This document shows, one piece after another, positions 45,212 through 55,900 of a DNA stretch of 64,000 bases. This stretch comes from Zygaena filipendulae. Lineage: Eukaryota > Arthropoda > Insecta > Lepidoptera > Zygaenidae. The stretch lies in the NCBI GenBank assembly GCA_907165275.2, contig OU015669.1, positions 9,446,501 to 9,510,500 on the forward strand. Direction: 5' to 3'. Within the stretch, counting starts at the first letter, position 1; every line of letters begins with the position of its first letter. A program made the position numbers and the translations under genes. The notes below the pieces were generated by a model, which made no database searches, was not told where the DNA came from, and saw nothing but the letters and a program-made list of their open reading frames with translations.

Positions 45212-45654
45212 TAGGGTCGCCACATTTTTTTTTTTTTGGAAAAAATATAGTATTTTTCCGAAAAAAGAAGCAAAAATATAGTACTTTTGCTAAATGCAGG
45301 GAGAAAAATAGTACATATTTATTTTTAACCGACTTCCAAAAAGGAGGAGGTTCTTAGTTCGATTGTATGTATGTTTTTTTTTTATCATTATGTATCCGGC
45401 AGCATTCATCTACAAATTATTGCTAGTTTGACAGTTGACATTTTGTGGCCGCGTATGCGTTTCGTTCTGAACTTCCCCGTGCTGCGCTACGGGAGCGTTC
45501 TAGACCAGTCACAGTTAATATAAAAAAGTGCGACAGTTCAATTGGGGACAAAAATATAGTTATTTTTGGTACTACATAATTTTTCTATAATATATAGTAC
45601 AATTGACTGAAATATAGTACGATACTATATAATATACTACGGGTGGCAACCCTA
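45212..45654. mobile_element. TIR element 'TAGGGTYGCCAC'
   Basis: TAGGGTCGCCACA at the left and GGGTGGCAACCCTA at the right are inverted repeats. The arms share AAAATATAGTA motifs. An ACCGACTTCCAAAAAGGAGG repeat end sits inside (about 45330-45355). Confidence 0.65.
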
Positions 45655-45727
45655 GTTGGGTAGGTACGTCTCAATGGCAATTATTTTTACTCATCATTGG
45701 CAAAATTAAGTCATCATAGAACCACAG

Positions 45728-46035
45728 GGTAGTTTCCGGGGTATGAGAATCTAAATTATATTTAGTCCGTCAGTTAAATAATAAAAAAAATAATAGCTAC
45801 GTATTTTTTGCTTTTTCAAACTATTGAAGAAATACTAAGATAAAAAGCAATAAAAATTTAGGAGTGGGAGCTCTTGACGTTATAACGTGCTATAAACTAC
45901 AGCACGGCGTGACGTCACGCGACTTTTCAACTTAATGTATCTCCATTATTTTTTCTTTACGTAAAAAATTAAAAAATTCTTGTACAATATTTTTATTAAT
46001 CTACAAGAAGGACTAAAAACTAAAGTTTGGTTCAA
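45728..46035. mobile_element. CRE-bearing fold-back MITE, diverged copy
   Basis: TTTAGTCCGTCAGTTAAATA at the left and TAATCTACAAGAAGGACTAA at the right. One intact TGACGTCA (45910); the other is TGACGTTA. Confidence 0.8.
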
Positions 46036-46155
46036 AAGCTCACCGTTTCATGAATAAGGGCGCTTAATCTATTACATGAGCAGAACAAGAAAATCTTAAG
46101 GTACAAGTCCCAAAGTATGAAAGTGCAATAAACGAAGCAACGTGCAATAAGCCCA

Positions 46156-46262
46156 GGGCCCTTATTCACTATGACCAACAACATTCCTTGCCCATAACGC
46201 GCGCGCTTCCCAAAAACAATCCCAAACGCTCCAGACGCAAAAATATAAGAAAATTATAGCAG
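46156..46262. mobile_element. GGGCCC-end MITE, truncated copy
   Basis: GGGCCCTTATTCACTATGAC then CCTTGCCCATAACGCGCG. The right half is replaced by a (GAAT)n-tailed repeat (46287-46365) that recurs at 63000-63110. Confidence 0.75.
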
Positions 46263-46387
46263 TATATTCAAAAATCGCTTTTGCTATTATGAATGAATGA
46301 ATGAAAAACACTATTAAGCACCACAATCAGTACAAGGACCAAAGGGCGGCTTTATCACTATAAAGTTTCAAATAAGTCTAATGACTT

Positions 46388-46710
46388 GGGCCACTTGACT
46401 AAATGTTTTTTTAGTCCGTCGTGTAGATTAATAAAAAATATTGGATACGTATTTTTTATTTTTTTACGTAATCAAAAGATAACGGCGATAGGTACATTGA
46501 GTTGAATTTTCGCGTGACGTCACAACCCGGTGCAGTTTGTACGGGGCTTATACCGAATAATGACGTCACGAGTCCTCCACCCTAAACTTTAATGCGCTTT
46601 ATCTAATTTTCATTTATTTGAAAAAGCAAAAAATAAGTGTCTTGTTTTTTTTTTATTTCGAACTGACGGACTAATTACAATTTTGATTTTTATACGCTGG
46701 AAAATACCCA
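46388..46710. mobile_element. CRE-bearing fold-back MITE, copy
   Basis: TTTTTTAGTCCGTCGTGTAG at the left and AACTGACGGACTAATTAC at the right. TGACGTCA at about 46514 and 46561. Confidence 0.88.
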
Positions 46711-47012
46711 TGGTATATTAGGTAAATCGAATCGCTGCTTAAAAAGTTACACTTTAAAATACGTACGTACGTACAATCTTACCTTAGATTTTATGTTTGC
46801 GTCCGAGTCAACGATGTAACCCATCGAAATTATTGTCTTATTGCGGACCCATAGCTCGTTTTGCCGCACTCCATTGAGACGCCATGTAACGATGCGTTCC
46901 ATTGATATGGGAACTGAATGTAAATTTATTTACTACGTCATTTACAAACTACATCGTCTCCGTGTTTGAAGGATTATGGACTCGTATTTATAATACCATA
47001 ATGACTATATAT

Positions 47013-47253
47013 TGTTATAAAACAATGCCCTGCACCGCGTCTGTCTGTTTGGTAACTGATTTTCATGCGGTTTTCATCCGTAGATACAATGGTTAATGAG
47101 GAAAGTTTAGGTATATAATTTATTAAGGTTTAAATGTGTAAATTGGAGTTGGAAGTGTTGGAAAAAGTCAAAGCCGTTGTCCGAGATACAGAATTTCCGG
47201 AATTCCCGCGGGAACTGCAAAATCAACGCGGGTGAAACCGCGGGGATCAGCTA
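47013..47253 (+). mobile_element. Helitron
   Basis: GCGTCTGTCTGTTTGGTAAC, TCATGCGGTTTTCATCCG, GGAATTCCCGCGGGAACTG, ending GGGGATCAGCTA. Confidence 0.7.
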
Positions 47254-47990
47254 CTTTTAGGTACATATTATCCTCCTTAAATATATTTTTAAGCATCTTA
47301 GAAAAAATGTTTTTTATACCGTTGTTTTGATCGGTTTGTATGGTCCATATCTAATGCTTTTATGTGCGGTAACAGATTTTGGAGTAGATTCAACCTTTCC
47401 TTCCATTTTATTCTGAGACTGTTGAGTCGTGAGTGTGCAATCGAAATAACAAAGATCTACGCAGACTTTAAATAATTAATTTCTCACATAGCTATTATGT
47501 ACATTTTATGATAATTAACAACCTATATGATGTTTGTCTTACATAATACATTACTTACCTATATTATGTTACTTGCGCCGCCGTCTATATTATTTCAGAA
47601 AGCTGCGAAGGTTCTTTGCTAGACATTTCTAGCTGACTCTACATATTTTCACAAAAAAATTGATAAAAACAGAAGGTGCCAACTCGCGCGCACCCGCGAG
47701 TTTTACACTCGCATGTTGACGAATAACTCACATTTTTTAAGTATTTTTTAGTTATTAACAAGAAGACGGCAAGGGTGTAGGGTATCAAACCGAAAGCAGG
47801 TTCCGCGTGTTATTAGTACTCAGTAAGTGTATAGCCATAAACTCAAACCGTACACGGAGAGAAACGGGCCGAAGAGTTTTCGGTCGCCCTTCGTTGCCCG
47901 AAGGATATGTTGACGACACAATATCAGCGACCAGCAGACACAGCGACCGACCCCGCATGCTGTATCAATAATGTGCAAACTACGGCGTAG

Positions 47991-48081
47991 TATACAACGT
48001 GTTAATGAATTAACCGAAAACCAGAAAGTAGTTTGCTCAGAATCAACTAGCGAATCGATCGCACTATGTTTTAATATAGGT
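47991..48081 (-). mobile_element. 350-bp TIR MITE 'ACAACGTG', truncated copy 4
   Basis: TACAACGTGTTAATGAATTA, GAAAGTAGTTTGCTCAG, CGATCGCACTATG, then breaks into Helitron sequence. Confidence 0.8.
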
Positions 48082-48082
48082 C

Positions 48083-48500
48083 CGTCCGTCCGGAATATCC
48101 GCGGTTATTCCGGAGTTCCCGCGGGAATTCTGGGATAAAAACTATCCTATCTTTTAAGTTGGACCATATTATAAATGGTTGCAAAATTTTATCAAAATCC
48201 GTTCAGTAGTTTCGGAGTCCATCGCGGACAAACAACGTGACACGTGATTTATATATATTAGACTAGCTGTCCCCCGCGATTTCAACCGCGGTAATTTCGG
48301 AGTTCCCGCGGAGGTTGCGGGAAAAAAGTACTCTATGTCCTTCAGTTCCCGAGGGAATTCCGGAATAAAAACTATCCTATCTTTTAAGTTGGACCATTTT
48401 ATGAATGATTACAAAATTTTATCAAAATCCGTTCAATAGTTTCGGAGTCCATCGCGGACAAACAACGTGACACGTGATTTATATATATTAGATTAGATAT
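48083..48500 (-). mobile_element. Tandem pair of Helitron copies
   Basis: Two neighbouring units share ACTATCCTATCTTTTAAGTT, TCCATCGCGGACAAACAACG and GTGATTTATATATATTAGA almost base for base. The second also has the CTAGCTGTCCCCCGCG head at about 48264. Confidence 0.75.
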
Positions 48501-48810
48501 CTATATAATTATGTACAATGTACTAAATAATGTGTAATTATCAACTCGTGATAATTAAAGTGAAACATATTGTATTTGAGAAGGGAAAACAATTCTTGAT
48601 GTTGTACCTACGTTATTTCACCTACGTTCAAGATATTCTCGAATTTCCTATTGAATTAATTCGTTTTGTTAATTAAAGGTTGCGTTCTAACAATCACTTC
48701 TTCCACATAAAATAGAAGGTACATTAAAAGCTAAACCCACATTGAATAGATACGTGTCAAAAAGAAATTGAAAATTTTGTGTAATATCTTCATGGTGAAT
48801 TATTAAACAC

Positions 48811-49037
48811 TAGCTGTGCTCCGCGGTTTAACCCGCGCGAAAGGTTTTTATACAACAACTTTTTTTCCGGACATCCGAATTCAATGAAACAAAGCCTATG
48901 TGTAGCTCCAGGCTAAGCTAAATGTACAGAATCGCGGATTCTACTCTTTTATTATAGTATAGACTAGCTATCCCCCGCGATTTCATCCGCGGTAATTTCG
49001 AAGTTCCCGCGGGAATTGCGGGGAAAAAGTTATTTGT
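48811..49037 (-). mobile_element. Two Helitron heads, the second interrupted by a mariner element
   Basis: CTAGCTGTGCTCCGCGG at 48811 and CTAGCTATCCCCCGCG at 48965. The second breaks off at TACA-TAGGCTGC, where the mariner repeat begins. Confidence 0.65.
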
Positions 49038-49563
49038 ACATAGGCTGCACTAAAAGTATCGGGAATGCAATATCTCCACTGTTCCTGCCATATTAAAATC
49101 TTTTTAATTGAAAACTCCTTGATTTTAAAAATCGAATACCATTTATTTATTTAAAAAAAGATTCTCGGTCTTGTCACAAGGTCTTGTCAAACTTGTTTAG
49201 TCGTTGAGAAAATGGAATTGACTCGAGAAAATTCTAGAGCGATGATTTATTATGACTTTCGAAGTGGTTTAACACAAAAACAGTGTGTTTACCGGATGAT
49301 TTCTGCATTTGGTGATGAACCACAATTTATCGCTAGTTTGCTGAATAACAACATGGACGTGTCAAGCTCAGTGATGATCCCCGTCAAGGTCGTCCAAAAA
49401 CTGCAGTCACCCAAGAAAACGTTGATGCTGTGCGTAAGCTGATTGAGGAAGATCGACATGTGACATACCGCGAAATTCAGGCAACTTTAGACATTGGCAT
49501 GAGTCAAATATAAATAATCTTACATGAACAGTTAGGTGTAAAAAAGTTGTTTTCCCGATGGAT
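49038..49563 (+). pseudogene. Mariner transposase relic (5' end only)
   Basis: Begins at a TA with TAGGCTGCACTAAAAGTATC, consistent with a mariner terminal repeat and 5' leader. From ATG 49212 the frame gives MELTRENSRAMIYYDF and AFGDEP, the N-terminal DNA-binding region of mariner/SETMAR-type transposases. The frame is broken by a shift and small deletion near 49370, after which RPKTAVTQENV and EEDRHVTYREIQATL continue in another frame. A stop then interrupts, and similarity ends around LFSRWIP (49563). The catalytic DDD domain is absent, so it is dead. Confidence 0.88.
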
Positions 49564-49569
49564 ACCGTA

Positions 49570-51365
49570 TATCCGATAATCATAAAAGTACGTCTCTATT
49601 TTTACTAAAGCAAATAGGTATTTGATTGGTCAAAAATTAACTGTAGGCATCAACGATTCGATGATTTATTGATGATTATTTATCCACATAAATACGAATA
49701 AATCATTCGATCAAGCTATGCCTGATATGTCCGCCCCCATCTTACTTCTTTGTCTCGAGCATTGAAAGTTGATAAACATGAAATGCTACTAAAACTTTGC
49801 TCTGTCTCTTATTAACAGCACACAAGTTTATGCTATAATTGCTTTTAATAGTGGGCGTAAGTAATGTAAATGACAAAAACAAAATTATCTTTATTATCTC
49901 TGATCTTCATCGTTTTTTGAGAAGATATTACGAATTTTTTCTAGTCGGTGGCACTGGTTTGGCTCTTGAATGACGATTTATAGTAAATTAAGGATTCCTT
50001 TTGAAACTTCATTTTTAGATAAATAACAGTACCTAGATTTAGATACGTCTTTCTTATAGTAGGTAAGTCTCAGAAAAGAATGCTCACTGATGAAATAATC
50101 ACTACTTTCACACTAACCGCTGAAATCTATGAAAGCATTTTGTGCTAACCTTAACCTTACCAATGAAGACGCGGTCAGGGGGATTTGGTTAGGTAGGTAT
50201 TCAAAAAGTTATCGCATAGATCCATAATTCCATAGTCATTTTTGCTTCAAGGCAGTGTCAATGGGCTGAGAATTCTAGTAAAACCAAATGTAATAAAAAA
50301 TGGAAAAATTTATTATAGAATGTCTTTTGGAAAATTTGAATTTAAAATATGGAACATACCTACACATAGAAATAAATGGAACAAGATTTAAAACACAAAT
50401 AAAAAGTAAGTAAAAAGGAGGAAGTATATCATAACGAGTGGCCAGTGGTAGTAAAGGTCATAAAACTAGGACATTTTATCCAACTTACGTGCGTAATAAG
50501 TGATACGCCGTAAGTGATGTCCGAAAACCATTCTACTAAAGCATCTCTCGTAGTAGATCAACACCTGTGTCCCTCCAGTAGTGTCCAAATTGATTGAAAA
50601 AAAACAAACGGGCTCTTCATTGGGAAGCGCCTTTGGGTCGCAGTGTCAGTAAGGGATGAAAGATATGCAATTAACGTATTTCTTTATAGGGTTTTACGTT
50701 TCTTTGAGGATGTAGATAGTTGTTCAAGTTTTGGCATGTATCATGACTCAAGCTCCAGTTAATATATTGTCTGGCTCGTATGCTGGGAGGGGTTGCTGGA
50801 CTTACTTTTCTGAGTAAATAAATAATAATAATAAAAAATACTTGCGGCAAGTGCTTTCAATGATTGATGTGAAAATACGTAGGTACTTGCCGCAAGTCAT
50901 GCACTTGATCACGTAAATACGTCCAATGATAAGTTCCTTAGTTTTTTTTGCTTCGACGACGATGGACTGTCAACTTGGCTAAGGAGGCCGGTGCTTATAC
51001 GCTGCAGCATAGCTCATACTTCGTCGATATTAATATTTTGATACAACATTGTGTCAATATGAACAGAACTTATTTATTGGGAGTTGCGTTGTTCGTTGGA
51101 GATTAAGTAGGTATACTTGCTTGCGATGAAATGTCTGGCTTAACAAACGTTATTGCAGAACTTTTCATTTCTTTCTTTTAAAATAGACGAAATACCTTAC
51201 TTTTTATTTTGGAAATTTATACAGGTGTCGAATGATTTTAAATTGCTGAAGGCACCTTATATAATACTGTTAGTTGTCGTAGGTACCAATTTTTTGAGGT
51301 GATTCGTCGACCGTCATTGATCATTTTAAAAACACAATTTAGCTACCTTAACTTTTTTCCCAAGG
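49570..51365. other. Intergenic stretch, no gene seen
   Basis: Carries a possible retroposon tail (about 50766-50835, GCTGGACTTACTTTTCTGAG then ATAA repeats), a CTTGCGGCAAGTG / CACTTGCCGCAAG-like inverted pair (50843-50905), and a GATAAGTTCCTTAG element fragment (50931). Confidence 0.45.
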
Positions 51366-51368
51366 TAA

Positions 51369-51820
51369 TTTTTAGAGTTCCGTACCCAAAGGGTAAAACG
51401 GGGCCCTATTACGAAGACATCGCTGCCCGTCCCGCGTACGTACGTCTGTCACGGCTGTAGCCTGTATCTCATGAACCGTGATAGACAGTTGAAGTTTCAC
51501 AGATGATGTAAGTCTGTTGTAGCTATAACAATACCTACTAAGAAACAGAATAAAATAAATATATATAAGGGGGCTCCCATACACCTACAACAAACGTGAT
51601 TTTTTTTTCTCGTTTTTGCTCGATTTGACAACGGCAACAGGTAGATGCTTGAAATATTCACAGAATATTTAGTTATATATTCACTGTGAAAATAAATAGT
51701 AAAATAATAATAAAACTAATATTTAACTCTCCCTCCCATACAACAGACATGATTTTTTTGCCATTATGGTGCTGAACCCTTCATGCGCGAGTCCAACTTG
51801 CACTTGGCCGTTTTTTTTTA
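51369..51820 (+). repeat. 'GGTTCCGTACC' interspersed repeat, copy 2
   Basis: AGAGTTCCGTACCCAAAGGG, ATCTCATGAACCGTGATAG, ending GCGAGTCCAACTTGCACTTG and poly(T). Confidence 0.7.
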
Positions 51821-51854
51821 AATCCTAAAACTATGCACACATTTGAAGAAGGAA

Positions 51855-52100
51855 CCAATTTTTTTTTAATTAGACTAGAGTCTAGAGCAGTGTCTGTACG
51901 GGGATCGCAAGAGACTTAGTTATGTATTAATTTGAATCCTAACTATGCAAATGCATAAAAGTGTTGTACCTATGGATTGAATATTTGTAACATAGGTAAT
52001 GAAATACATGAAAAAAGCGGGGGTCGAGAAAAATTATTTCATACCTACTGAAGGGGGTCGTGTCATGAAAAAAATTGGAAAACACTGGTCTAGACTATAG
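51855..52100. mobile_element. Possible hAT-like miniature element
   Basis: TCTAGAGCAGTGTCTGTACG at the left and AAAACACTGGTCTAGA at the right are roughly inverted. A related scrap (ACCAGTGCTTCCCAAAG) is at 24953. Confidence 0.35.
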
Positions 52101-52379
52101 AATAGTAAGGTATTTGTGTAGGTAACTTCCATTGTTTTGAATAAGCGTCAGCCAAGACTTTAAAGTTCATGAAGCATGTGTAAAGCAGTGATATCATGTT
52201 GAGAAATGTACCTACATAGTTTAAGCTATCCAATGTAGGGTTGGTACTACACAAAAATAGACCGAAGTGTTTATATCTAATAAAATTGTTATTTTTTTAT
52301 GCTTAAGCATTGACGTACATATAAAAACAATCAAAATTCTATTTACAATTTTCATCGTAATATCTATAGTTCTATACAT

Positions 52380-52613
52380 ATTATAAAATGCTTTATCCTG
52401 AATGACTGATTGACGGATCAACGCCCAGCCTAAACCGCTGATCGTAGAGACCTGAAACTTGGTGTATTCTTTGTACGACGTAGGCATTAAATAAAAAAGA
52501 ATTTTCCGAAATTATACCCCTAAAGAAGTGAAAAGGGGTTGCAAAATTTTTATGGAACAATTCCGCGGACACTCCTAAATTATCGCGGGTAAAACCGTGC
52601 GGGAAATCTAGTT
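52380..52613 (+). mobile_element. Second Helitron-like family, copy 2
   Basis: TTATCCTGAATGACTGATTG, GTAGAGACCTGAAACTTGG, GAAAAGGGGTTGCAAAA, ending AAATCTAG. It is the inverted counterpart of 35834-36075 and lies about 300 bases upstream of COMMD4 exon 1. Confidence 0.8.
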
Positions 52614-52910
52614 ATAGTATAATAATACTATATTAATACTAAACATACACTGTCATACAAAAATCATCTTATTCTAGTTGGATTAATAATAATTTAGTGC
52701 TAGACCTACACCATCATTATACAATTTAAAATTCAAAACCTAATCAAAAAATAAATTTTAAATAAATTTGTGTTTAATAAAATAAAACGGAACTTCTGAC
52801 AGCCTTAATGTACAGACAATAATTTCAATGCAAATTTATTATAACATTGTGACCGTTATATTCTGTTGCAGATAATATAAGAACAACTATTTTCCAGAAC
52901 TCAATTTACG

Positions 52911-55900
52911 ATGGTAAGCAACAGAATCAATATAGATATTTTGTTCTTTTTTTTTTTTTTAATGGCGCATTACGCCCACAATGCATTATATAATCGCTGT
53001 CCATGGCCAGGTTATAATTTTTTTTTTTTAATCGCAATAGTGAAAGACAACGCACCCAGCATTTTTGGCACTATAGGTACAGTGTAAGGCTTAGTAAAGG
53101 ATATTATGTAGTAATCCTATTCATTGACGTTTTATATAACAGGAAAAAGCCAAAAATTCCATGAACATAATATTATGAAGTGCGTACAAGTCACCAACGA
53201 ATTGACGGATCCAAAGTACCTACATATACGAAACTTATAGGCATTCTACGTCTCTTACCTTTATCTTTGTATTGTCGCCGATACAACGTAGTGGTTATAT
53301 AATCTTTGGCCGATACGCCGAAATCATTAACTCGCCTAAACCCACCTTTAAAAAATCAACAATAATTTGCACATGCTCAGAGTAGGTACGTATCATATTA
53401 TTGCAGAAGTTCAAGTTCTGTTCTGGTGGTGACTGTCCGCTGTGGGCGTTGGCTGGTCTCCACGCCCTGAGCTCCCTTCCTCTGCCGATTTTCAAGACCC
53501 TCCTGCAGCATATACTGGAGGAGCAGCCTGTAAGTAACTCTAAGGATAGATTTATATTATTTTTCTTCGTCATGACGTATACACTTGCCCAATAAGTAAA
53601 GTTGACAATCCATCTATAATCATTATCGTTGTAGAAAACTAAGGAACTTATCTACACTTCAAGTCACGTGGTTACGAGATTATGAACTTTTGATTGGAGG
53701 ATTTTTTCATGACCACGTGACGTGACGATAAGTTTCTTAGTTTTCTATAGCGGTAATGAATTATACATATTCAACTTGGCTAAGAGGGCTGAAACGCCAG
53801 TTAGTATTATATAGATAGAAATAATTAAAATCCTAATCCAAACTAATGTTATAAATGGAATCGGTGAAGAAAAACATCGTGAGGAATCCATAGCATGGTG
53901 GTAGGGCGCTCTCTAGTGCCCGGCTGGCTAGCTACCACCTTCAAGTTGCAAATTTGTCGCCAAGCACCTGACGCGTGACGGTGTGTTCCGGCAGCCCCAC
54001 TTGAAAGTCAGTTCCCATCCCCATTCCAGGTCGGCAACGCACCTGCATGCCTTCTGGTGTCGCAGATGTCCATGGGCGGCGGTTATTACTTACCATACTT
54101 ACCATCAGGTTGTACTTGCCCGTTTGCCCCCTATGACATATAAAAAATGCGAATATGAGATTTTATTTTGAATGTCGCCGCGCTTTCACACCTTAAACTG
54201 CTCGACCGATCACCATGAAATTTTGCTTACACGTTGTCAGGGGCACATTCACTCAGGAGTCAGGGATACCTACTGTAGCTTCGTAGTGGTTATATTCTTG
54301 TTGGCAGCTTCCTATCAGTGAAAATTTTTTTTTACTGAATCTGGTAGTTCCACAGATAATACCTTACATCCAAACTTACATACACAATTACACACTCCAC
54401 CTCTTTATTTAATATTAGTGTATCGCGTGAGTCTCGGAATTCCCGCAGGAATTTTTTGTATCAGAAACCTTTGCGGACGCAGGCAGAACAACCCGCCAAA
54501 GTTTAATCACAATTGAATTAATAGTTAAGGAACGCATAGAGGACAAACATACAAACATTCATTTTTATTTATAAAGAAGATGTAGAGATAGTAGGTATAT
54601 CTGAAAAAAAAAATCTCTTTTTACCAACAATGACGTAGGTAAACTCGTATTATACTCGTGTGGTAGGTACTCGTATATCCTCACGCTAGATGTAGCATTA
54701 GATATAAATAATAAATAAACTTTGTGATTTGTAAAAATAAACACGCCGAACTTCGCCATTCCTTTTAGTCAATTTATTCGTGACCAAAAAAAGATAAACC
54801 GGCAAAGGACTCGCCATCACATCTTTTTGATACTTGTTTGATATCATATTATCTCTCTTGCTTTGTAATGATGTTACGTGAAATGGAACGTCCAGGGCCC
54901 TTATTCACTATGACCAACGTCCAACACTCAGACCAAATAAAAACTAAAGACGGAACGTATCGAACAACGAAGTGAAGCCGATTGCGTATGCATGTGGTGA
55001 TTAGGAAAGTGTATGGATTTGCTAAGTTTACTTACTGATGATAAGTGATTCCATGCTGTTTTTTTTTTTTATTTTTTGACCGTTGACGACACAATATGGC
55101 ATTTTTTCTAATTTAATTGTTGCGTCACCTCCATTAGCGGGAGAAGCTCAAACTAAAAGGTATGGTGTCTTTTTCTTGTAAGTGTGTGCGTGTTTCTGTG
55201 TACGTGCACGGCGTGGTGTCTTTTTCCGGGCTTCACTTGTTTGTTCTACTCGTTCCGTCTTTAGTTTTTATTTGGTCTGAGGACCAACAACATTCCTTAC
55301 CCATAATGCGCGTCCCAAAAGTGCAATACCAAACGTTCTAGATGCCAAAATATTAGAAATTATTGTTCTGTATGCCATAAGAAACTTTGTTAGTTATTTT
55401 TTTTTTTGGAGTGAAACTTCTTTGATTACGGGGGAAAGACAATTTTTGTAGCGCATTATGTGTTATGGTCATAGTGAATAGGGGCCCAGCAGGATAAATA
55501 TTTTTGACTAGCTGCTCCCCGCGGTTTCAGCTATCTGAATTATGAGATTGGCTGGGAAACTCTTTTTATCCCGACAAAAAGTAGCTATATTGTGTTTATC
55601 CAGAATATTATATTCTTTGTACCCGTTGATATAAAAAATAATTTCTACGTTTTATCTAGATTCACTTTCACACGAATGTCATTCCAATACCGAGTTTATT
55701 ATTCAATACTACCCCGCGGTTTCACCCGCGTTAGTTTCGGAGATCCCGCGGGTATTCCGAGATGAAAGTACTTACTACTCTATATTTTTTCTGTACCTAC
55801 CCCTGACAACGTGTAGGTAGTATGCAAAATTTAATGCACATAATTTCTTCCGCGTTAATTTCGGAGTTCCTGTTTGAATTCCGGAATAAAAAGTGGTCTA

